Origin: Virgibacillus sp. AGTR
GTDB taxonomy: Bacteria; Bacillota; Bacilli; Bacillales; Amphibacillaceae
Length of the DNA: 54,270 nt
Assembly (NCBI RefSeq): GCF_016919725.2
Contig: NZ_JAJERH010000025.1
Span: 1-54,270, forward strand
Direction: 5' to 3'
Under the pieces are notes generated by a model. It did no database searches, was not told where the DNA came from, and saw only the letters and a list, made by a program, of their open reading frames with translations. Below, one piece after another: positions 1 to 7,413 of the stretch (the first letter of the stretch is position 1; the number at the start of each line of letters is the position of its first letter). The translations under genes and the position numbers were made by a program.

Positions 1-2
1 TT

Positions 3-216
3 TTACATAGCTCTCTTCCGTACTGGTCCAGCTGAAGGGATATTATCTAACTTAAATGTTCTCACCTTTTTTACGGTAGAAACAATAAGCCATAATACTC
101 TTATCATTTACTTCAAGCACACGTATATAACGCTCTCTAACATTGTTATTGCTATCTGTATAAAAGATAATGATTTTTAACTTATTTTCTGCAGAACGAT
201 TAAGTAACCCTTTCAC
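3..216 (-). pseudogene. WYL-like small regulator-type protein, frameshifted
   Basis: Reading leftward from a GTG at 216 gives a basic start (KGLLNRSAENKLKIII) followed by a segment resembling the short stand-alone WYL-like proteins of Bacillaceae. The frame breaks near the A run at 66-72. The expected continuation (VRTFKLDNIPSAGPVRKR) is present but one frame away and ends in TAA at 3-5. No good ribosome binding site precedes the GTG, so the 5' end may also be damaged. Seen: two frames of one recognisable family. Inferred: a single-base indel, either real decay or a sequencing error in a homopolymer. It is probably host DNA. Confidence 0.5.
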
Positions 217-332
217 GATAAGACCATTTTTAGGATATTAGTTCTTATCATAACACAAAAACGAACATGTATACTTGTTTAGTTGGAGACTTATGCGATG
301 TTTTTGGTTATATTTCAGGATAATGCAGGAAT

Positions 333-378
333 TTGAAAATTATTTTCGAATAATATTTAATAGAATTTTATAAAGGGG
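333..378 (+). promoter_or_regulatory. sigma-A-type promoter and RBS of the membrane protein gene
   Basis: TTGAAA at 333-338, a 17-base spacer, then TTTAAT at 356-361, followed by AAAGGGG at 372-378, nine bases before the ATG at 387. The hexamers are close to consensus, so this gene probably has its own transcription unit. Confidence 0.5.
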
Positions 379-386
379 ATTACGAT

Positions 387-935
387 ATGAAACTAATTCT
401 AACAAAAGAGATTAAAAATAAATTAAGAAAAAAAGAAGCTAGATTTAAATCAGTAGCAAATAGAATTTTGTGTAAACTTAATTTTAAATATCTTATCTCA
501 ATGACCATAATCACCACAGTTCCTGCCTCAATTCTTTTAACTCTTTTTGAGAGCTATATTACTAAGATAACAGAACCATTGGCAACATTTATAAGTTTTT
601 TTCTCACAGTAGCATACTTTTTGTTTTGGGGCGTAATATACAAAAAGAAATACAGGCTATATCAAAATCCACCTGCTTCCTTGACTGTCATTATCAGCTC
701 CTATCATCTTATAATAATTACTAGCGTATTAGTAATTATTGCTATAGTACCTTACACTAACCTACCAATTGAAACAATCATTGGAATATGGCTCAGTTTT
801 TATGGGATATTATACTCTAATCATCAAAACAATAAAAAAAGGTTAGACGAATACCATGAAAAAAATATAATTTGTAAAAAAATGCAACAAGAAGTAATTG
901 AGTATTTTTATGATAAAATTAATACTAAACTTTAA
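387..935 (+). CDS. Four-helix membrane protein of unknown function
   Basis: 182 residues. A strongly basic N-terminal stretch (about 1-30) is followed by four predicted membrane segments (roughly 34-54, 64-84, 99-121 and 128-145) and a soluble, Lys-rich C-terminal tail, implying an integral inner-membrane protein. I do not recognise a family. It has its own promoter and a good ribosome binding site and converges on the RloA/RloB pair, sharing a bidirectional terminator with it. Small multi-helix membrane proteins are common next to phage-defence genes as effectors or exclusion proteins, but here that is only guilt by association. It could equally be a host hypothetical protein. Confidence 0.7.
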   Translation: MKLILTKEIKNKLRKKEARFKSVANRILCKLNFKYLISMTIITTVPASILLTLFESYITKITEPLATFISFFLTVAYFLFWGVIYKKKYRLYQNPPASLTVIISSYHLIIITSVLVIIAIVPYTNLPIETIIGIWLSFYGILYSNHQNNKKRLDEYHEKNIICKKMQQEVIEYFYDKINTKL

Positions 936-969
936 AATGTTTATATTAACGGAATTTGCCGGAATGTAA

Positions 970-999
970 AAATAAACCTTCTCTATAGAAGGTTTATTT
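970..999. terminator. Bidirectional terminator between convergent genes
   Basis: A perfect 12-bp stem (AAATAAACCTTC / GAAGGTTTATTT) around a six-base loop, with A/T-rich flanks on both sides. It lies between the rightward membrane protein gene and the leftward rloB-like gene, whose stop codon falls inside the right arm. Confidence 0.75.
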
Positions 1000-1587
1000 A
1001 TTAGGGATAAGATCATTTAAAACTATATGTATATTAGAGTAGGGATTTACATATCTATCATTTTGATTAGACATTAAGGCTTCGCTATGCTGCTTTGCAG
1101 TTTCCCACCTCTCAGCTATTTTTCCTATAATATCGATCTGACTTTTACTTTCACCATATTTAACTTTTAGATAATCTGACATTTTTTTATGAAGTTTAGT
1201 TTTGGTTAGATCGTACTCGCCATTTAAAAATTCAAAATGTAACAATAACCATGTCTCAAAACATAAATTTGTAAATCCTACACCTATATTTCTTTCTTCA
1301 GCTTTTTTAAAAGTCAATTCAAGTTGATCCCTTGGCAAGTTATCTTTATCAAAAATTATCCACACGCTATCAAAATTCTTTTTTGAATTACTCACTTTTC
1401 CGCTTGCAGTATTCAATAAACTAATTCCACTTTTTCCTGTACCATCAACTTTTATTGTTACATTAGGCAAATTCAGAAGCTGCTTTAACCTTTCAAAATA
1501 TATAACTTCAGTCTCTTTACCTTCACAAACAAGAAGAATACTTTTATGCTTTGTTAGACCTTTTTTCTTTCTCCTTTTAATAGGCAT
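994..1587 (-). CDS. RloB-like Toprim-fold protein (putative defence nuclease)
   Basis: 197 residues. After a Lys-rich start, the segment LLVCEGKETE (about 18-27) carries the conserved Glu of a Toprim fold, and IIFDKDN (77-83) gives the DxD motif (D80, D82). The C-terminus NPYSNIHIVL is the typical RloB-family ending. RloB proteins pair with RloA-type ATPases; from memory, lactococcal AbiL is built this way and PARIS/OLD systems use related ATPase plus Toprim logic. The gene starts three bases after the ATPase stop, so the two are surely co-transcribed. Role inferred: a nuclease or toxin subunit released or activated by the ATPase on phage infection. The terminator follows at once. Confidence 0.82.
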   Translation of the reverse strand: MPIKRRKKKGLTKHKSILLVCEGKETEVIYFERLKQLLNLPNVTIKVDGTGKSGISLLNTASGKVSNSKKNFDSVWIIFDKDNLPRDQLELTFKKAEERNIGVGFTNLCFETWLLLHFEFLNGEYDLTKTKLHKKMSDYLKVKYGESKSQIDIIGKIAERWETAKQHSEALMSNQNDRYVNPYSNIHIVLNDLIPNK

Positions 1588-1590
1588 AAC

Positions 1591-2925
1591 TCATATACCT
1601 GCTTTACAATTATTGAAAGGCTGAATATCAAGTAAGCCTTCACTAATAACAGGATAAGCACCGAATTTACCTTTTAAATACTCTTTAGCATAAGAGATAT
1701 CACTTCTTGATCTATTCTTGTCATCATTAAAATCATATAAAGAATATATTTCAGTGGAATTAAGTTTATTTTTTTCTGCAAACCATATTTGATCAACTCT
1801 TAATATGTTATTATCAAGTAAGTTAATATCGTGTGTATTTAATATAAACTGAGCATTCTTATTATAATCTTTTGAATTGAATAACTGCAACAAAAACTTA
1901 GAAATTGCTATATGAAAAGCACTATCAAATTCATCAATTAATAGGGTCTTCCCTCTTTCAAATGCATCTAAAAGAGCAATGGCTATTACAATCATTTTTT
2001 TAGTCCCACGTGATTCGTAAGAATCGGCATGAAGTAGAGTAACATCATCTTCACCATTATGAGAATTAACCTTATTATATACTGTATATGCATCATTAAA
2101 TTCTATAAATTTTTCATCATCATCGTCATCATCTTCAAGTATCTTTTTTATTATATCAGGTATTTCTTCTTTTTTTCTATTAACTATAATATCAACAATA
2201 TTATAGTCAGCAACTTTTAATATATTTAATACGTTATGTTTAAATTTTTCATCTTCTAATTTTTCTAGTAAACTGTTAAAATATCTCAAATCATAGTTCG
2301 TATCTATTATTTTCAAATCGAATTTAAACCAATCCAAAATTAATATCGCTGTATCATCATTAAACTCAGATAAAATTGTTAAGTATGAAATATTTTTACG
2401 AGTTTTATCAGTTAAGTCAGATACTTTAGGGGTTTTATATAAATATCCCTGTTTATCATGACTATATTCTCTTTCATAGTATAAAATATCACGTTTTGTT
2501 TTTAACTCAACCAGAGATTCGTGATGTATACGATCTCCATCGTAGGTAATAGTGAATTTAAAGTACCTAAAATCTAAATATAAAACAATCTCAAACTCGG
2601 TATATCCCAATTCATTTTCTTCATCCATTTTAAATGGCACATAAGGTAACTTGGAATGATTTCTTTTATAATTCATCCCCCAATTCAGTAATAAAGCTCT
2701 TAAAGTCCTAATTCCTTCAAAAACGTTTGTTTTCCCACCACCATTGGCTCCAAAAATCAAGGCGTTTTTTAATAGCCTAATATCAGGTGATTTAATAGTA
2801 TTAGATTCTTTAAATTTTTTTAAGTATGGAGCAGTTTGCATTGAAAAAGTTTGTTTAGTCTTAAAAGACCTAAAATTTTTCACAGAAAAATCTACTAAAA
2901 TAAATTCCACCCACTTTCTAAACAA
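1591..2925 (-). CDS. RloA-like ABC/SMC-type ATPase (AAA_15/AAA_21), partner of RloB
   Basis: 444 residues from the TTG at 2925; a GTG at 2910 is equally possible and neither has a clear ribosome binding site. The order is that of OLD/RloA ATPases: N-terminal VDFSVKNFRSF strand, Walker A GANGGGKT (59-66), a long helical middle with an acidic DDDDDDE run near 265, an ABC-signature-like ESRGTKK (about 304), Walker B TLLIDEFD (327-334) and the switch motif NTHD (363-366). All ATPase residues are present, so it looks active. Together with the downstream Toprim protein it forms an AbiL/RloAB-like two-gene system. Base composition is very AT-rich, consistent with mobile defence cargo. Confidence 0.85.
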   Translation of the reverse strand: MFRKWVEFILVDFSVKNFRSFKTKQTFSMQTAPYLKKFKESNTIKSPDIRLLKNALIFGANGGGKTNVFEGIRTLRALLLNWGMNYKRNHSKLPYVPFKMDEENELGYTEFEIVLYLDFRYFKFTITYDGDRIHHESLVELKTKRDILYYEREYSHDKQGYLYKTPKVSDLTDKTRKNISYLTILSEFNDDTAILILDWFKFDLKIIDTNYDLRYFNSLLEKLEDEKFKHNVLNILKVADYNIVDIIVNRKKEEIPDIIKKILEDDDDDDEKFIEFNDAYTVYNKVNSHNGEDDVTLLHADSYESRGTKKMIVIAIALLDAFERGKTLLIDEFDSAFHIAISKFLLQLFNSKDYNKNAQFILNTHDINLLDNNILRVDQIWFAEKNKLNSTEIYSLYDFNDDKNRSRSDISYAKEYLKGKFGAYPVISEGLLDIQPFNNCKAGI

Positions 2926-2998
2926 TAATCCGTAAAGAAATAATGATATTATATATAATATACATTAAATAAATAGTTTTTGCACATATTTTTAGTAA

Positions 2999-3196
2999 TT
3001 AAAATCGCCAGTTAATAATATCAAGACAAACTTTATCAAATTCTTCCTCATTTTTGACTATGATAGATTTACATAAATGAGGATAGATTACTTCTAATTC
3101 ATTTTCTTTAGGAATAATTTTAAATCCATGACATTTTGCCAATTCATATACTAAAAATAGAAATTTAGAATGTTGAAACCTATTATTCACCTTCAA
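2999..3196 (-). CDS. Small hypothetical protein upstream of the RloAB pair
   Basis: 65 residues starting at a TTG (3196), chosen because AAGGAGGGG lies six bases upstream, the best ribosome binding site in this neighbourhood. The sequence is mixed alpha/beta with two Cys residues and no membrane segment or recognised motif. It is on the same strand as the ATPase gene, 74 bases upstream, and may be the first gene of that operon or a separate leader gene. It could also be the last prophage gene if the left attachment site lies further left than proposed here. Confidence 0.6.
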   Translation of the reverse strand: MKVNNRFQHSKFLFLVYELAKCHGFKIIPKENELEVIYPHLCKSIIVKNEEEFDKVCLDIINWRF

Positions 3197-3258
3197 TATA
3201 GCCCCTCCTTATATTCAATTACTAATTTAAATCATTCGCTTAGAAAATACCGTCGAAA

Positions 3259-3270
3259 AAACTATTTAAT
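3259..3270. other. Candidate left attachment-site core (low confidence)
   Basis: AAACTATTTAAT occurs here and again at 38864-38875, 39 bases after the integrase stop. This copy lies about 210 bases beyond the endolysin stop. Both positions are where attL/attR normally sit, but a 12-base AT-rich match can arise by chance. The 245 bases from 3197 to 3441 otherwise hold no gene that I can see. Confidence 0.25.
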
Positions 3271-3441
3271 ATAATTTTTTTATTTCTATATTTCAACAAA
3301 TTAAACATATTGTTTTTATTTTTTTGAAATCATTCATATTTAGACAAATTAATTAAGAAAATTAAATGGCATATAGTTCTTCCTTAGCCATCTTTGCCCT
3401 TACTCCACTCACACATACTTGCTACTAGTCGTCACATTGAA

Positions 3442-3471
3442 ATAAAAAACAGCCCCACCAAAAGGCAGGGC
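3442..3471 (-). terminator. Terminator of the prophage late operon
   Basis: Leftward RNA folds as GCCCTGCC-TTTT-GGTGGGGC followed by TGTTTTTTATTT, immediately after the amidase stop codon. Two pairs are G-U, so the stem is best in the leftward direction. This marks the end of the late transcript. Confidence 0.75.
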
Positions 3472-3478
3472 ATGACGT

Positions 3479-4396
3479 TTACTTAATAATAGCACTAGTA
3501 CCAGACCCAACATAAATATTACGCTTACCTCTGCCAGTCTTAATAGTAACTACATCTGGATATGGTTTATCTAATATTTTATATGTTAATCCACCATACC
3601 TAGCAGGAGTAAGGCTCCAATCACTATTTTTCTTTACAGGTTTAACATTAAGCTTGTACGTTCTCCACGTTTTTGCAGATGCAGGCAAATGAACGGTACC
3701 TTTTGCTTGGCTAGGTTTAGACGGTTTACCCTCACGCATTTTATGAAGCAATTCAAGGTTTTGATCTTCTGTACCTTTATAACCTTTAATACCATATTCA
3801 GCAGCATATTTTTTTCTTGCGCTAAAGCTGGCATCTTTACCAATGCTATTAAGGTAATCAACAATAGAGCCATTAGTTACTGTTTCGGAGCCCACTTGTT
3901 GGTTAGGTGCTTCGACGGTTTTACCCTCAATGCCATCTATAAATGTACTCCACATATTCAGCAACAAGCGAGGGCAGTTTTTGCCAGACCAATGCTTATG
4001 AGGTACAACACGTTCAATAGGTATGTTGTGTTCTTTCATTAATTTTTTAATAAGCCATTGGGCATTTTTAACCGCTTTGTTAAAGTCTCCATCGCTGTTT
4101 TCACATATTTCAATTCCAATTGATTGTCGATTTCCTGTTCCGTTACCATCGCCAGCATGCCAGCCATTTTCATTCGTTGGAATGTGTTGGTATATTTCTT
4201 TGTCATCGACAGTGTAGTGCCAAGCAACCACTCGGCCACCTGCACCATTATGCAAATACCGACTGTGCATTTCTGCATCTGCACCCTTCTTTTCGTTAGC
4301 AGTACCGTGGACTGTTAAATATCTTGGTTTCATAGAATGACCAGGGCGTTGATTCGTTTGAGATTTAGGTATAAAATCTTTTATTATTTTTGGCAT
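3479..4396 (-). CDS. Phage endolysin: N-acetylmuramoyl-L-alanine amidase (Amidase_2)
   Basis: 305 residues. The N-terminal amidase_2 domain (about 20-155) cleaves the lactoyl-L-Ala bond of peptidoglycan; visible zinc-site motifs are TVHGTA (first His) and the later VPHKHWSGKNCPR (second His and Cys). A linker repeat domain around 170-220 (VDYLNSIGKDASFSARKK...) and a C-terminal SH3-like cell-wall binding segment (about 235-305, with WRTYKL and IYVGS) resemble CwlA-type phage amidases. There is no signal peptide, so export depends on the holin, whose stop overlaps this start. It is the last gene of the lysis cassette. Confidence 0.92.
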   Translation of the reverse strand: MPKIIKDFIPKSQTNQRPGHSMKPRYLTVHGTANEKKGADAEMHSRYLHNGAGGRVVAWHYTVDDKEIYQHIPTNENGWHAGDGNGTGNRQSIGIEICENSDGDFNKAVKNAQWLIKKLMKEHNIPIERVVPHKHWSGKNCPRLLLNMWSTFIDGIEGKTVEAPNQQVGSETVTNGSIVDYLNSIGKDASFSARKKYAAEYGIKGYKGTEDQNLELLHKMREGKPSKPSQAKGTVHLPASAKTWRTYKLNVKPVKKNSDWSLTPARYGGLTYKILDKPYPDVVTIKTGRGKRNIYVGSGTSAIIK

Positions 4397-4623
4397 TATT
4401 TCATCCCCTTATCACGTAAGAATTTATCATTATGTTTTCCTTTTTTAGTAACTGGATTGTCTTTAAACCATGCCCATACAGCTACGCCAATCGTTGCTAC
4501 TGTTGATACACCTTCAAATATTTGATCTTCGCTAAATGGCAAAGGACTCCACCCCATAGTTATCAAGGTTTGATTTGCCAATAAAATTACCAATACCACC
4601 AGTCTTACAATTGCTTGTTTCAT
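4396..4623 (-). CDS. Phage holin, SPP1/phi-LC3-type
   Basis: 75 residues with an N-terminal membrane segment (about 5-24), a short amphipathic turn and a second hydrophobic stretch (about 38-52, STVATIGVAVWAWF), then a basic tail (NPVTKKGKHNDKFLRDKG). The NPVTKKGK box before a charged C-terminus is typical of the SPP1-family holins. It forms membrane lesions that release the amidase. The start at 4623 has GAGGAGG eight bases upstream. The stop overlaps the amidase start. Confidence 0.88.
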   Translation of the reverse strand: MKQAIVRLVVLVILLANQTLITMGWSPLPFSEDQIFEGVSTVATIGVAVWAWFKDNPVTKKGKHNDKFLRDKGMK

Positions 4624-4642
4624 GTTAATTCCTCCTCTTAAA

Positions 4643-4671
4643 ATAAAAATAGCCCTATTACTAGGACTAAC
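4643..4671 (-). terminator. Terminator-like hairpin between xhlA and holin
   Basis: Leftward RNA: AGTCCTA-GTAA-TAGGGCT followed by ATTTTTATTTT. One U-G pair is valid only in the leftward transcript. It sits inside the late operon, so it is more likely a partial attenuator or 3'-end stabiliser than a full stop. Confidence 0.5.
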
Positions 4672-4969
4672 CTTCCATTGTGTCTATTCGCTTGTGTGCT
4701 TGTTTGGTTGATTCTTCAACTCTGGTTACACGTTCATTTAAATGAGCGATGTTTTTCTCATTTGCTTTTAAATCAATTCGTATGTCATCTACCCCCTTTC
4801 TGATATAGCCTAACTCTGCCCTTACTTCTGCGCTTTGTTCGGCATCATTTTTTGTATTACTCTTAGCTGTGTTACTTCTTTTAAATTGGTAAGTTTGATA
4901 ACCAATTAACGCTGCAAAGGCTGCAATAATTATTGATACAATTGATATTAATACTCCTAATTCAATCAT
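4667..4969 (-). CDS. xhlA: XhlA-like hemolysin/lysis accessory protein
   Basis: 100 residues from the ATG at 4969 (GGGGG lies about nine bases upstream; an in-frame TTG two codons earlier is less likely). An N-terminal membrane helix (about 5-25) is followed by a soluble coiled coil (KGVDDIRIDLKANEKNI) ending in a heptad-rich helix. This is the layout of XhlA, the membrane-bound lysis protein that works with the PBSX holin. Its place directly before holin and amidase fits. The topology here (anchor first, coiled coil after) differs from PBSX XhlA, where the anchor is C-terminal, so functional equivalence is inferred. Confidence 0.75.
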   Translation of the reverse strand: MIELGVLISIVSIIIAAFAALIGYQTYQFKRSNTAKSNTKNDAEQSAEVRAELGYIRKGVDDIRIDLKANEKNIAHLNERVTRVEESTKQAHKRIDTMEG

Positions 4970-4990
4970 TCTCAACCCCCTGTTTTAAGA

Positions 4991-5018
4991 CATAAAAATA
5001 ACGCCTATCCAGCGTTTA
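4991..5018 (-). terminator. Weak hairpin between tail-tip gene and xhlA
   Basis: Leftward RNA: AACGC-TGGATAG-GCGTT followed by ATTTTTATG. It is a five-pair stem only, placed just after the stop of the tail protein gene. Confidence 0.4.
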
Positions 5019-5026
5019 TTAAACCT

Positions 5027-6148
5027 TCACATTTTAAGCAACCTCTCATACTCCGCAAACTGCCCCTTAATCATTTCGGGCAATGTCGGCTTCGATTGCC
5101 CAAAAGTGGCATCAATTCGATAAGTACCCGGTTCATAGACCTCACTTATTTCAGTAAGGCGTGCATTCCTAGTTAAACCCCAACTTCTATTCTGTAAAGT
5201 TGTAATATCGCCTAAATCATAATCCCTACCATATACAAAAGGTGACATCGTTAATATTTCTGATTCCAGATAAAACTCATTTTCCAGTTCTTTCATCTTT
5301 TGTTGTCCACGCTCTGTTAGTTGGCTTGTTTCAGCTACATCTCTAGCATCTATAAATGTTTCAATACGTTCAAGACCAGTAGCTCCCCCTATTTCAATAA
5401 CTTCACGCTCTACACCTTCACCTTGACCAGCTACATAACCATAGTTTTTCATGTTAATGTCGCTGTCGGTAAGAGTTTGATTTTTGACCGTTTCAAATTC
5501 AGGACTAAACAAGATTGGTGGCACATCGCTCTGATCAGTCGTTTTATTCACACCTTCTACAACATCAAATACATATTGTCTATTTTCAAGATCAAGTGTA
5601 ATATCCCAACCTAATTCAGTAGCTAAGGAAATATCTTGCAGTTCCTCTGATATATTCTTGTATCTGCTTTGCCATGTAACATGTTGCCCACGCCCTTTAT
5701 CTTCTGCGATCACTAAATTAGGTATTTTACGACTAGGATCAGCAGGATTTATAAAGTGATTCATAATATAATGTTTCATTACAGTTTCAGCTGGTCCACT
5801 TTTTCGGTCATATTCTGCATTTGATGGAGGTATAGAAAGACGTTGACCAACAATACCTTTTAGTTGATACCCCTTAATAGTCCATTGTTCAGAGCTCTTT
5901 CCTTTTTCATTTAGGGGTATTTCTCGATGCTTAATAATACCAACTTTATTAAGCTGACCACCTAACATAATTAACGCATTTTTAAGCAGCTTGTCTGTAT
6001 GTTGTTTATACCTGTTAATTCGTAAATCAAAGCTGCCAATCGAATGAAAGGAACGTGGAAACTGTAAGGATTCGTAGTTATCTATTTCCGCTAGTAACGT
6101 TAAATCTTGCGATAAAATGCGTATAGGCATCAACTTATTTTGAGCCAT
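5027..6148 (-). CDS. Siphovirus tail protein, Gp37-like (tail tip/baseplate)
   Basis: 373 residues. The start MAQNKLMPIRILSQDLTLL, the PRSFHSIGSFDLRI box and the later YDLGDITTLQ and RLTEISEVYEPGTYRIDATFG segments match the siphovirus ReqiPepy6 Gp37-like/tail-associated family common in Bacillus prophages. It should sit at the distal tail, next to Dit, in the position of the Tal/gp44-like N-terminal scaffold, but without an attached hydrolase domain. It starts three bases after the preceding gene, so the pair is translationally linked. Confidence 0.8.
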   Translation of the reverse strand: MAQNKLMPIRILSQDLTLLAEIDNYESLQFPRSFHSIGSFDLRINRYKQHTDKLLKNALIMLGGQLNKVGIIKHREIPLNEKGKSSEQWTIKGYQLKGIVGQRLSIPPSNAEYDRKSGPAETVMKHYIMNHFINPADPSRKIPNLVIAEDKGRGQHVTWQSRYKNISEELQDISLATELGWDITLDLENRQYVFDVVEGVNKTTDQSDVPPILFSPEFETVKNQTLTDSDINMKNYGYVAGQGEGVEREVIEIGGATGLERIETFIDARDVAETSQLTERGQQKMKELENEFYLESEILTMSPFVYGRDYDLGDITTLQNRSWGLTRNARLTEISEVYEPGTYRIDATFGQSKPTLPEMIKGQFAEYERLLKM

Positions 6149-6150
6149 GT

Positions 6151-7410
6151 TTACACTTCCTCTGGACCTGATAAATTTTTATTTAACGGTTTTACAAATC
6201 CGCACACAGTTTCATCCTGTCTTGTGTCTGTAAGCTTGTATGCTATGAGTTGATCCGGATCTGGCTCGACAGTAGATATTGACAATTCATATAACTCCGT
6301 ATTCCTAATTAAAGGCGGAATTTTGCCATGTTCTTCTTTCTTCACTACCTCAATATTGCCTGTTATTAAATCCAACTGGACAACATATCTATACATTTTG
6401 CCATCTCTTACTCCTGATACATCGTGACTAATATTATTTTCTTCGTAATAATAAGGGAGCCCCCCTATAATCGCATTTCCACTTGATAAACCCATATAAT
6501 TAGCTGTTGCAAAGGATGGCTCAAGCCCACCCTCAAAAATCCCATCGGATAGTTTCAAGCCACCATTTATGATCGTACTTGCTTCTTTTAACTCATCCTC
6601 AATGGGTCGTATGCGTTCTTCCAATACTTTCCCTGTCACATATGCTTGACCACGCTGATCCTCAAACCATGCATTCCAATCATCTTTTGTTCCTTGAAAC
6701 CAAGCATTCCAGTCGGTTTCTGTATTGCTAAACCAATTATTCCAACTGTTATCATATTCTGTTGTTGCGTCGGCAAACCAGGTATTCCATTGTTGTTCAA
6801 ATTGTAAAATATGTTCGTTATACCAATCTTCCCATTGTCCTTCATGGCTTGCTGTTTTTGCTTCATACCACTGTTGGAATTGGTTAAATATTTCTGTTGT
6901 GTCAGCCTGAATCAATGAGTTAACCAAGCCACACACATCATTGTTTAAGCGTTCATCCGTAACTTGATATCCTTCAATATAAGACTTTCCTGCTTCAATC
7001 TTTACCTGTGCTAACGATAATTCGTATATATTATTTTCTCTCGTCAATGCTGGTGCTTGCGGAGAGGTAGATGGTGTACCTTTTAACACCACAGCATTAA
7101 TGGATCTCACTTCTAAAGATGTATTTAAGCGCAAAACAATACGGTCAATACGATCAAGCTCATTATGCGGTAAATCGTGCTGCAAATAAAAAGGTTCGTC
7201 CTGGATTTTATAGAGATAGCCCTCTATCCAGCCGAACCCTTGATTAATATATGTTTCTATGTTGTTCCCATCTGCCTCTACTTTTAAATTGGTACCACCA
7301 TTAAAGATACCATTTGAAAGCAATCGTCTAAAATACTCGGCAAATTCATCCGCGGTATATTCTCGATCATCGTCAGGAGTCGAGTCAAAAAATCGTGATA
7401 ATTCGGCCAT
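6151..7410 (-). CDS. Tail-tip structural protein with Trp-rich helix repeats (probable receptor-binding or upper baseplate protein)
   Basis: 419 residues. The N-terminal beta domain (about 1-165) contains RENNIYELSLAQVKI, and a related block (RNTELYELSISTVE) recurs near 370-415, each followed by a TDERLNNDVCGLV/TDTRQDETVCGFV motif: an internal duplication. Between them (about 180-265) is a helical stretch with repeated W-x-W/WF units (QWNTWF, SWNNWF, DWNAWF twice). This resembles the minor structural proteins that attach fibres in Bacillus siphophages. Host-receptor recognition is inferred from position at the tail tip and the repetitive architecture. Confidence 0.72.
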   Translation of the reverse strand: MAELSRFFDSTPDDDREYTADEFAEYFRRLLSNGIFNGGTNLKVEADGNNIETYINQGFGWIEGYLYKIQDEPFYLQHDLPHNELDRIDRIVLRLNTSLEVRSINAVVLKGTPSTSPQAPALTRENNIYELSLAQVKIEAGKSYIEGYQVTDERLNNDVCGLVNSLIQADTTEIFNQFQQWYEAKTASHEGQWEDWYNEHILQFEQQWNTWFADATTEYDNSWNNWFSNTETDWNAWFQGTKDDWNAWFEDQRGQAYVTGKVLEERIRPIEDELKEASTIINGGLKLSDGIFEGGLEPSFATANYMGLSSGNAIIGGLPYYYEENNISHDVSGVRDGKMYRYVVQLDLITGNIEVVKKEEHGKIPPLIRNTELYELSISTVEPDPDQLIAYKLTDTRQDETVCGFVKPLNKNLSGPEEV

Positions 7411-7413
7411 ACT

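Noticed and set aside
316-325. CAGGATAATG as the left attachment core
   Set aside because: A ten-base match with 38988 is expected by chance over the distances compared; kept only as an alternative hypothesis.
4023-4318. Overlapping rightward and alternate-frame open frames across the amidase gene
   Set aside because: They cross the conserved amidase coding region in other frames and lack start signals.
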